A stretch of DNA of 64,000 nucleotides from Streptomyces sp. B21-105 (GTDB lineage Bacteria > Actinomycetota > Actinomycetes > Streptomycetales > Streptomycetaceae), in contig NZ_JARUMJ010000001.1 in assembly GCF_036898465.1 (NCBI RefSeq), positions 2,170,001 through 2,234,000 on the forward strand, in the 5' to 3' direction. The stretch's first letter is position 1. The number at the start of each line of letters is the position of its first letter. Below the pieces are notes generated by a model. That model saw nothing but the letters and a program-made list of their open reading frames with translations, had not been told where the DNA came from and did no database searches. The position numbers and the translations under genes were made by a program. This document shows positions 24,694 to 31,820 of this stretch, one piece after another.

Positions 24694-25716
24694 ATGAGCC
24701 CCGACCACCCGCCCGGACTCGACCTCGAACGGCTGCGCGACCTGCTGGAGCGCGAGCGTCCCGGTCTGGTCCACGGCCCCCTCACCGGACGGCTGATCGA
24801 AGGCGGACGGTCCAACCTCACCTATGCGGTCTCCGACGGCGAGGCGAAGTGGGTCGTACGCCGGCCTCCGCTGGGGCACGTCCTGGCCACCGCGCACGAC
24901 ATGAAGCGCGAGCACCGGGTGATCAGCGCCCTGCACCCGACGAGTGTGCCGGTGCCCCGCCCGGTCCTGCTGTGCGAGGACGACGACGTGCTCGGGGCCC
25001 CGTTCTACGTCATGGAGTTCGTCGAGGGCACGCCGTACCGCACGGCCGACGAGCTCGCCCCGCTCGGCGAGCGGCGCACCCGGGACGCGGTGCTGTCGCT
25101 GGTGGACACCCTGGTGGAGCTGCACGCGGTGGACCCCGCCGATGTCGGCCTGACCGACTTCGGCCGGCCCGAGGGCTTCCTGGACCGTCAGCTGCGCCGC
25201 TGGGGCAAGCAGCTGGACGCCTCCCGCAGCCGCGAGCTGACCGGGATCGACGAGCTCCACGCGGCGCTCGGCCGCGAGCTGCCGGCCTCCCCGGCCGCCG
25301 CCGTCGTGCACGGCGACTACCGGCTCGACAACGTCCTGATCGGCCCCGACGACACGATCCGCGCGATCCTCGACTGGGAGATGTCGACGCTCGGCGACCC
25401 ACTCACCGACCTGGGGCTGCTGGTGATGTACAGCGTGCCCCTGCAGTTGCCGGACTCCCCGATCTCCACGACCGCCGCGGCGCCCGGTCACCCCTCGCCG
25501 GCCGAGCTGATCGAGCGGTACGCGGCGGGCTCCGGGCGCGACGTCTCGGCGGTCGCCTGGTACACGGCGTTCGCCTGGTTCAAGCTCGCCGTGATCCTGG
25601 AGGGCATCCACTACCGCTACACGCTCGGCCAGACGGTCGGGGGCGGCTTCGACCGCATCGGGGAGCTCGTCCCCGTCTTCATCGAGCACGGACTGACCAC
25701 ACTCCAGGAAGGCTGA
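24694..25716 (+). CDS. APH/choline-kinase-like phosphotransferase (ACAD10 N-domain type)
   Basis: 340 residues with the kinase-like motifs of the APH family: IEGGRSNLTYAV near residue 30, VVRRPPLGHVL near 51, catalytic HGDYRLDNVL near 205-214 and the metal site ILDWEMSTLGDPLTDLG near 225-241. These proteins sit beside acyl-CoA dehydrogenases (the two are fused in animal ACAD10/11, which phosphorylate 4-hydroxyacyl-CoAs). The acyl-CoA dehydrogenase starts 5 bases after its stop, so the pair probably acts in hydroxy-acid beta-oxidation. Confidence 0.87.
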   Translation: MSPDHPPGLDLERLRDLLERERPGLVHGPLTGRLIEGGRSNLTYAVSDGEAKWVVRRPPLGHVLATAHDMKREHRVISALHPTSVPVPRPVLLCEDDDVLGAPFYVMEFVEGTPYRTADELAPLGERRTRDAVLSLVDTLVELHAVDPADVGLTDFGRPEGFLDRQLRRWGKQLDASRSRELTGIDELHAALGRELPASPAAAVVHGDYRLDNVLIGPDDTIRAILDWEMSTLGDPLTDLGLLVMYSVPLQLPDSPISTTAAAPGHPSPAELIERYAAGSGRDVSAVAWYTAFAWFKLAVILEGIHYRYTLGQTVGGGFDRIGELVPVFIEHGLTTLQEG

Positions 25717-25721
25717 CCGGC

Positions 25722-26936
25722 ATGGACTTCGCGTTCGACGCACGCACCGAGGACCTCCGCGCCAGACTGCTCGCCTTCATGGACGAGTACGTCTACCCGG
25801 CCGAGGCGGTGGCCGAGGAGCAGCGGGCGCTGCTGGCCTCGCCGTGGGACACGCCGGCCGTCGTGGAGGAGCTGAAGGCCGAGGCGCGCGGCCAGGGCCT
25901 GTGGAACCTCTTCCTGCCCGACGCCGAGCACGGCGCCGGGCTCACCAACCTGCAGTACGCGCCCCTCGCCGAGATCACCGGCCGTTCCCCGCAGCTGGCG
26001 CCGACGGCGCTGAACTGCGCGGCGCCGGACACCGGGAACATGGAGGTGCTCGCGCAGTTCGGCGACGAGCGGCAGAAGAAGCAGTGGCTCGAGCCGCTGC
26101 TGGCGGGCGAGATCCGTTCGGCGTTCGCGATGACCGAGCCGGAGGTGGCCTCCTCGGACGCCACCAACATCACCACGCACATCGAGCGGGACGGCGACGA
26201 TTACGTCCTCACCGGTCGCAAGTGGTACATCTCCGGGGCGATGAACCCGGACTGCAAGATCTTCATCGTCATGGGCAAGACGGACCCGGAAGGACCGGAC
26301 ATCCGGCGCCAGCAGTCCATGGTGCTGGTGCCGCGAGACACGCCCGGCGTCACCGTCCGGCGGGCCATGAAGGTGTTCGGGTACGAGGACCACTCCCACG
26401 GCGGCCACGCCGAGGTGGTGTTCGACCACGCGCGCGTGCCGGTGACGAACCTGATCGGCGAGGAGGGCGGCGGCTTCGCCATCGCCCAGGCCCGTCTCGG
26501 CCCCGGCCGCATCCACCACTGCATGCGGCTGATCGGCATGGCGGAGCGGGCGATCGAGCTGATGTGCCGCCGGGCCGTCTCCCGTACGGCCTTCGGCAAG
26601 TCGCTGGGGCAGCAGGGCGTGGTGCACAACTGGATCGCGGACGCGCGCGTGACGGTCGAGCAGCTGCGGCTGCTGGTGCTCAAGACCGCCTGGATGATGG
26701 ACACCGTCGGCAACCGGGGCGCCCACGCGGAGATCCAGGCCATCAAGATCGCCACCCCGCGCGCGGTCGTCGACATCATCGACCGGGCGATCCAGCTGCA
26801 CGGCGCGGGCGGCGTCGGCCAGGACTTCCCGCTGGCCGAGCTGTACGCCGGGGCGCGCACCCTGATGATCGCGGACGGGCCGGACGAGGTGCACCAGCGT
26901 TCGCTGGCCCGGCGCGAGCTGAAGAAGTACCTCTAG
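25722..26936 (+). CDS. Acyl-CoA dehydrogenase (ACAD10/11-like)
   Basis: 404 residues. FAD and substrate motifs include FAMTEPEVASSDATNI near residue 133, GRKWYISGAMNP near 166, and GGVGQDFPLAELYAGARTLMIADGPDEVH near the end, where the Asp-Gly-Pro-Asp-Glu segment is typical of ACAD10/11-type enzymes. It oxidises an acyl-CoA to the enoyl-CoA and passes electrons to ETF. It starts 5 bases after the phosphotransferase gene and shares its operator. A bidirectional terminator follows. Confidence 0.92.
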   Translation: MDFAFDARTEDLRARLLAFMDEYVYPAEAVAEEQRALLASPWDTPAVVEELKAEARGQGLWNLFLPDAEHGAGLTNLQYAPLAEITGRSPQLAPTALNCAAPDTGNMEVLAQFGDERQKKQWLEPLLAGEIRSAFAMTEPEVASSDATNITTHIERDGDDYVLTGRKWYISGAMNPDCKIFIVMGKTDPEGPDIRRQQSMVLVPRDTPGVTVRRAMKVFGYEDHSHGGHAEVVFDHARVPVTNLIGEEGGGFAIAQARLGPGRIHHCMRLIGMAERAIELMCRRAVSRTAFGKSLGQQGVVHNWIADARVTVEQLRLLVLKTAWMMDTVGNRGAHAEIQAIKIATPRAVVDIIDRAIQLHGAGGVGQDFPLAELYAGARTLMIADGPDEVHQRSLARRELKKYL

Positions 26937-26947
26937 AACCAGTGGCG

Positions 26948-26988
26948 CGGGTAAGGGGCGGTCGCCATGGACGACCACCCCTTACCCG
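26948..26988. terminator. Bidirectional hairpin between convergent genes
   Basis: CGGGTAAGGGG (26948-26958) and CCCCTTACCCG (26978-26988) are exact inverse copies, with a second small stem GGTCG/CGACC in the loop. It separates the acyl-CoA dehydrogenase from the convergent TetR gene. Confidence 0.75.
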
Positions 26989-27014
26989 TCGGCCTGCCTG
27001 CCTGTCGGCTCGTC

Positions 27015-27617
27015 TCAGGGCCGCAGCGCCCGCAGCAGCAGGTCGGCCAGGTGGTCGGCGACCTCCTGCGCGCCCATCGGGCCGTCCGGCCGGTACCAGG
27101 TCGACAGGTGGTGCACCGACCCGAAGTGGTAGTCCACGACCAGGTCGGCCGGGGTCGCCGTGGAGAAGACGCCGGAGGCCTGGCCCTCCTCGACGAGCGC
27201 CCGGAAGCGTTCGTGGTAGCGCCGGCGCTCGGACCGTACCTGTTTGTTCTTCTCCGGGCTCAGGTGGTGCATCGAACGGAAGAAGATCATCGCGTCGTCG
27301 AGGTTCTCGATGGTCGTGACGACGACGTCCGCCGCCGCGGCCCGCAGCCGCTTCTCGATCGGCTCGTCGGCGTTCGCGAAGGCGTCGAGCCGCTCCTGCT
27401 GGACGCGCAGCACGCGCGCGTACACCTCGTGCAGCAGGTCGTCCTTGGAGCCGAAGTAGTGGTAGAGGGCACCCTTGGTGACGCCTGCCGCCTCGACGAT
27501 CTCCTGCACCGAGGTGCGGTCGTAGCCCTGCTCGGCGAAGAGCCGGGTGGCGGCGGCGAGCAGCCGCTGCGGCACGGGGGTCCCGTCGCCGTCCGTGGTC
27601 CTGGGCACTGCCGCCAC
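27015..27617 (-). CDS. TetR/AcrR-family repressor of the neighbouring acyl-CoA genes
   Basis: 200 residues. The N-terminal helix-turn-helix is LFAEQGYDRTSVQEIVEAAG followed by VTKGALYHYFGSKDDLLHEVY (about residues 24-64). The C-terminal part is an all-helical ligand domain. It lies between an acyl-CoA dehydrogenase operon and an acyl-CoA ligase operon, each preceded by CATACCGACYGGT, and is the simplest candidate to bind those sites (inference). An acyl-CoA would be the natural inducer. Confidence 0.88.
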   Translation of the reverse strand: MAAVPRTTDGDGTPVPQRLLAAATRLFAEQGYDRTSVQEIVEAAGVTKGALYHYFGSKDDLLHEVYARVLRVQQERLDAFANADEPIEKRLRAAAADVVVTTIENLDDAMIFFRSMHHLSPEKNKQVRSERRRYHERFRALVEEGQASGVFSTATPADLVVDYHFGSVHHLSTWYRPDGPMGAQEVADHLADLLLRALRP

Positions 27618-27649
27618 CTGCCTTCCTCGATGCCTTGTCGGCGTGTCTC

Positions 27650-27720
27650 ACCGGCTGTCGTCCTGCTGACCGGCCCGTCGGTACCGGCCGTCGTCCTGCT
27701 GACCGGCTGTCGTCCTACTG
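27650..27720. repeat. 19-bp direct repeats in the spacer
   Basis: ACCGGC(T/C)GTCGTCCTGCTG occurs at 27650-27668 and 27683-27701, and again with one change at 27702-27720, where it overlaps the last codons of the AMP-ligase gene. No function is evident. Confidence 0.7.
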
Positions 27721-29388
27721 GACGTCGTGCGTACGGGAACGCAGTTCCCGACGGAGGATCTTGCCACTCGCCGTCTTCGGCAGGTCGGGCAGGATCTCCA
27801 CCTGGCGCGGGTACTTGTAGGCCGCCAGTCTGTCCTTGCAGTAGGCCGCGAGCGTATCGGCATCCGCGTCCGCGCCCGGACGCAGGCTGATGTACGCCTT
27901 GACGGTCTCCCCGCGATAGCCGTCCGGCACCCCGACGACGGCCGCCTCACGCACCGACGGGTGGGTGTACAGCACGTCCTCGACCTCGCGCGGCCACACC
28001 TTGAAGCCGGACGCGTTGATCATGTCCTTCTTGCGGTCGACGACGTACAGCCAGCCCTGTTCATCCATGAAGCCGATGTCTCCGGTGCGCAGCTCGCCGC
28101 CGGGGAAGGCCTCGGCGGTGGCCTCGGGCCGCCGCCAGTAGCCGGGAACGACCTGCGGCCCCCGCACGACGATCTCGCCCTGTTCGCCGAAGGGCGCCTC
28201 CGCGCCCCGGTCGTCGACGATGCGCACGACCGTGTCGGGACCGGGCACGCCGACGGCGAGGGTCCCGGAGGCCGGGTCGACCGGCGCCTCGTGCTGGGGC
28301 GGTACCGAGGCGCAGGGAGCCGTGCACTCGGTGAGGCCGTAACCGTTGCGGATGTACGGCCCGAAGCCGGCCCGGAAGGTCTCCACCAGGGCCGGCGGCA
28401 CCGGTGCGCCGCCGGAGGAGATGTGCGCGAACGACGCGAAGTGGTCCCGGGTGCAGGAGGGGTGGGCGGCCAGCGCCATGAACGCGGTGGACGGGCCGAC
28501 CGTGTAGTGCGGCCGGTGCTCGGCGAACGCCTCCAGCACCAGGCCCGCCTCGAAGCGGTACGTCAGGACGAGCGTGCCCGCGCTGTTCAGACACGCGCCG
28601 AGCTGGCAGACCATGCCCGTGATGTGGAACAGGGGCGCGAGCGCGTAGTAGACGGGCGCCTCGGGCAACCGCAGGCCGGTGCGCTGCCGCTCGGCGTTGT
28701 ACATGATGTTGCCGTGCGTGTTGGTGGCGCCCTTGGGAGCGCCGCTGGTCCCCGAGGTGTAGCTGATCAGGGCGATGTCGTCGGGGGCGGCCTCGCGGCC
28801 CGCCGGGGCCCGGTGGCCGGCGCGGGCGACGGCGGTGAGGTCGTCGGCGTCGGGGGCCTGCGGGAGCCGTTCGAAGGCGAGCACGCGCGCGTCGCCGCGC
28901 GTCTGGAAGTCCAGCTCGCAGCCGGTGAGCACGATCCGCACCGGCGAGTCGGCCGCCGTCTCGCGCAGATACGCCTCCCACGCGCGGTCGGAGCAGATCA
29001 GTCCGGTGACGTCGCCGTCCCGCAGGACGTGGGCGACCTCCCCCGCCTTGTACATCGGGTTGACCGGGACGACCGTCGCGCCCGCCTTCCAGGCGCCGAG
29101 CAGGGCGAGCACGAACAGCGGGGAGTTCTGCAGCAGGACGGCGACCCGGTCGCCGGGGCGCAGGCCGCGGGCGGCGAGGTGCCCGGCCACGGAGTCGCTG
29201 AGCTCGTCCACCTCGCGGTAGCCGAGCCGGCCGTCGAAGTAGGCGAGGCAGGTACGGTCCGGAACCTCGGCGGCGGACCTGCGGAAGGCGTGCACCAGGG
29301 AGTCGGCGGGCTCGATCGGGGCGCGCTGGGCGTCGTCGAGGAGGGCCAGCCAGGGCTTGGCCTCGTAGCGGGAGGCGGGCGCCGTCAT
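27715..29388 (-). CDS. AMP-forming acyl-CoA synthetase
   Basis: 557 residues of the ANL superfamily. The P-loop is LISYTSGTSGAPKGATNTHGN near residues 200-220, NGYGLTE near 334, the ATP Asp in ELRTGDIGFMDEQGW near 428, the hinge VVDRKKDMINASGFKVWPREVE near 447-468, and the catalytic Lys in PKTASGKILRRELR near the C-terminus. It activates a carboxylic acid as the acyl-CoA. The chain length or substrate cannot be read. It overlaps the upstream SDR gene by 4 bases (ATGA), so they are translationally coupled. Confidence 0.92.
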   Translation of the reverse strand: MTAPASRYEAKPWLALLDDAQRAPIEPADSLVHAFRRSAAEVPDRTCLAYFDGRLGYREVDELSDSVAGHLAARGLRPGDRVAVLLQNSPLFVLALLGAWKAGATVVPVNPMYKAGEVAHVLRDGDVTGLICSDRAWEAYLRETAADSPVRIVLTGCELDFQTRGDARVLAFERLPQAPDADDLTAVARAGHRAPAGREAAPDDIALISYTSGTSGAPKGATNTHGNIMYNAERQRTGLRLPEAPVYYALAPLFHITGMVCQLGACLNSAGTLVLTYRFEAGLVLEAFAEHRPHYTVGPSTAFMALAAHPSCTRDHFASFAHISSGGAPVPPALVETFRAGFGPYIRNGYGLTECTAPCASVPPQHEAPVDPASGTLAVGVPGPDTVVRIVDDRGAEAPFGEQGEIVVRGPQVVPGYWRRPEATAEAFPGGELRTGDIGFMDEQGWLYVVDRKKDMINASGFKVWPREVEDVLYTHPSVREAAVVGVPDGYRGETVKAYISLRPGADADADTLAAYCKDRLAAYKYPRQVEILPDLPKTASGKILRRELRSRTHDVQ

Positions 29389-30146
29389 CCGGCCGCCTCC
29401 CACTTCTGCTGGAGATGGTTCATGTTGGTCAGCCAGCGGTCGGGATCGCCGGCGCGCACCTGGTAGTACCCGGCGACCTCGGGGTGCGGCAGGATCAGGA
29501 AGCGGTCCTCGGCGATGCCCTTGAACAGGGCGTCCGCCACGTCCCGCGGCTCGATCGCGGTCGGCTTGAGCACCAGGTCGCCCGCGCTGCCGGTGGCGTC
29601 CAGCATGTCGGTGCGCACGCCCTGGGGACAGATCGCGTGCACCTTGATCCCCCGGTGCCGGTAGGTCAGCGACAGCCACTCGGCAAAGGCGTACGCGCCG
29701 TGCTTGGTGACGCTGTAGGGGGCCGCGCCGATCATGGTGAGCAGGCCGGCGGCGGAGACGGTGGAGACGAAGCGGCCCCGGCCGCGCTCCAGCCAGTCCG
29801 GGAGCAGCGCGTGGGCGGCGCGGACGTGCGCCATCACGTTGACGTCCCAGGCCTGCGCCCAGACGGCCTCCTCGGCGGCCTCGGAGCCGCCCGAGGCGAC
29901 GCCGGCGTTGGCGCAGTACACGTCGACGACGCCGTCGAGGGCCTCGCGGGCCCGGTCCACGACCGCCGAGGCGTCGCCGGGGACCGCGATGCCGCCGATC
30001 TCGTCGGCGACGGCCCGCGCCCGGTCCGCGTCGAGGTCGTTGACCACGACCCGGGCGCCCTCGGCGGCGAAGCGGCGGGCCAGCGCGGCGCCGATGCCGC
30101 CTCCCGCTCCGGTGACGACCACTCCGGCGTCCTGCACGGCTTCCAC
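29385..30146 (-). CDS. SDR-family oxidoreductase
   Basis: 253 residues. TGAGGGIGAALARRF near residue 12 is the cofactor loop, NAG in CANAGVASGG near 80, Ser in VSTVSAAGLL near 132 and YSVTKHG near 144-150 complete the active site. It starts with GTG at 30146. Together with the coupled acyl-CoA ligase it probably acts on hydroxyacyl or alcohol intermediates of an acid-degradation route (inference). The promoter region contains the second CATACCGACYGGT copy. Confidence 0.9.
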   Translation of the reverse strand: MEAVQDAGVVVTGAGGGIGAALARRFAAEGARVVVNDLDADRARAVADEIGGIAVPGDASAVVDRAREALDGVVDVYCANAGVASGGSEAAEEAVWAQAWDVNVMAHVRAAHALLPDWLERGRGRFVSTVSAAGLLTMIGAAPYSVTKHGAYAFAEWLSLTYRHRGIKVHAICPQGVRTDMLDATGSAGDLVLKPTAIEPRDVADALFKGIAEDRFLILPHPEVAGYYQVRAGDPDRWLTNMNHLQQKWEAAG

Positions 30147-30216
30147 TCGGTCTCCTTCGACGCGGCTACGGCACGGGCTGCGGCTCTGGGGCGCACACCC
30201 GGCTCCGCGTCTCAGA

Positions 30217-30234
30217 CTAACCAGTCGGTATGTT
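30217..30234. promoter_or_regulatory. TetR-type operator, copy 2 (CATACCGACTGGT, reverse strand)
   Basis: The plus strand ACCAGTCGGTATG (30220-30232) is the reverse complement of CATACCGACTGGT, differing from copy 1 by a single base. It lies 74 bases upstream of the SDR start and about 180 before the divergent hydrolase. Confidence 0.6.
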
Positions 30235-30412
30235 GCGGCGGAAGGGCCGCTCCGGATTCGCGGCCCGTTCGGCGCGCACCGGGTTCCGCGAGCCCGGGAG
30301 CGCGCCTTCCGTGCGGAGGTGCACGAAAGGCGCGGGACGTATGGCCAATCGCTCCCGTTCGCAGGACGATGCGCGCACCTGGCGCACCGCTTCGGGAACG
30401 AGGGGGCCTGTC

Positions 30413-31798
30413 GTGGCGGAACCTGCGATGAGCGTGACGCCCTACTGGGAGCTGATCTTCGACGCCGACGGCGACGTCGACGGCGGACGGCGCGACCGGC
30501 TGGCGGCCGAGGTGGGGCGGCGCGGCGTCCGCGATCTGATCGTCTTCGCGCACGGCTGGAACACCGACCGCTCCGGGGCGACCGCGCTCTACAGCCGCTT
30601 CTTCGCCCCGATGCCCGCGCTCGCCCAGGCCGCGAGGATCGGTTACGTCGGCGTGGTGTGGCCGTCGATGCGGTTCTCCGACGAGCCGATCCCGGACTTC
30701 CCGCGGTCCGCTGCCGCTGCCACGGGCGTGGGCGCGGTCCGGCGTCGGACGCTGGACGGGGAGACCCGGCACGCGCTGCTGGCCGCCTTCCCGGGCCGGG
30801 CCGCGGTGGTGGACCGCATCGGGCGGCTGCTGGAGGAACGGCCGCCCGGGGAGGCCCCGCTGGAGGAGTTCGGGCGGCTGGTGCGGTCGCTGGTGGACGT
30901 GGCGCCGCCCGGGCCGCAGGCGCTGTTCGCGGCGGACATCCTGGCGGAGGGCGTCCCGCAGGACGGGCCGCAGATGTTCGCCGCGCCCACGGCGGAGGTC
31001 TGCGAGGAGTTCGCCCGGGCCCTGGCCGTCCCCGAAGCCGGAAGGCCGGTCTTCGACGGCCCGGAAGCCGAACCCGAAGCCGGTCCGGGAACCGGCCCCG
31101 GAGTCGTGGGGTTCTCGCTGCCCGACCCCTGGGACGGGGCGCACGAGCTGCTGCGCCAGGCGACGTACTACGCGATGAAGCGGCGGGCGGGGTCGGTCGG
31201 CGAGCGCGGGCTCGGTCCGTTCGTGGGCCGGCTGGCGGCCGTCGCGCCCGCGGTACGGGTGCACCTGGTGGGGCACAGCTTCGGCGGACGGCTGGTGTCG
31301 TTCGCGTTGCGCGGACTGCCCGAGGGCGTGCGCACGGTGAAGTCCGTGACGCTGCTCCAAGGGGCCTTCTCGCACTACGCGTTCGCGGCGCGGCTGCCGC
31401 ACGACGCGCGCGCGGGCGGTGTGCTGGAGGGACAGCAGCATCGGGTCGACGGACCGCTGGTGTGCTGCCACTCCTCCTTCGACGCGGCGCTCGGCACGAT
31501 GTATCCGCTGGCCTCCCGGATGGCGGGCGACGCCCGCGGGGCCGTCGAGGAGTTCGGCGTCGGCAGCGTGCTGGGCGCCAAGTGGGGGGCCATGGGGCAC
31601 GACGGGGTGCAGGCGGTGCCCGGTACGCGCGCGTGCACGCTCGCCGAGGCGCTGGCCGGCCCGCTCCCGGCGTCGGGGTGCGTGAACGTCGACGCTGCCG
31701 CAGTCGTCCGGCGCGGCGGGGCGCCGGCCGGGGCGCACAGCGACATCCTGCACCCCGAGCTGGCGCGGTTGGTGCTGGCGGCGGGCCGCGTACGCTGA
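30413..31798 (+). CDS. Alpha/beta-hydrolase-like serine esterase
   Basis: 461 residues from a GTG with GAGGGGG upstream (another in-frame ATG at 30428 is possible). An oxyanion-type HGW (FAHGWNTDRSG near residue 45) and the nucleophile elbow GHSFGGR with Ser289 are visible. A long variable insertion between them (residues 90-250) is rich in Pro, Gly and Glu, including PEAEPEAGPGTGPG. There is no signal peptide. The family is often annotated as a serine-threonine-kinase-like or hypothetical hydrolase in Streptomyces; the substrate is unknown. It ends 22 bases before the convergent acylase gene. Confidence 0.75.
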   Translation: MAEPAMSVTPYWELIFDADGDVDGGRRDRLAAEVGRRGVRDLIVFAHGWNTDRSGATALYSRFFAPMPALAQAARIGYVGVVWPSMRFSDEPIPDFPRSAAAATGVGAVRRRTLDGETRHALLAAFPGRAAVVDRIGRLLEERPPGEAPLEEFGRLVRSLVDVAPPGPQALFAADILAEGVPQDGPQMFAAPTAEVCEEFARALAVPEAGRPVFDGPEAEPEAGPGTGPGVVGFSLPDPWDGAHELLRQATYYAMKRRAGSVGERGLGPFVGRLAAVAPAVRVHLVGHSFGGRLVSFALRGLPEGVRTVKSVTLLQGAFSHYAFAARLPHDARAGGVLEGQQHRVDGPLVCCHSSFDAALGTMYPLASRMAGDARGAVEEFGVGSVLGAKWGAMGHDGVQAVPGTRACTLAEALAGPLPASGCVNVDAAAVVRRGGAPAGAHSDILHPELARLVLAAGRVR

Positions 31799-31820
31799 CC
31801 CGCCACCGTTCCTCAGGGCC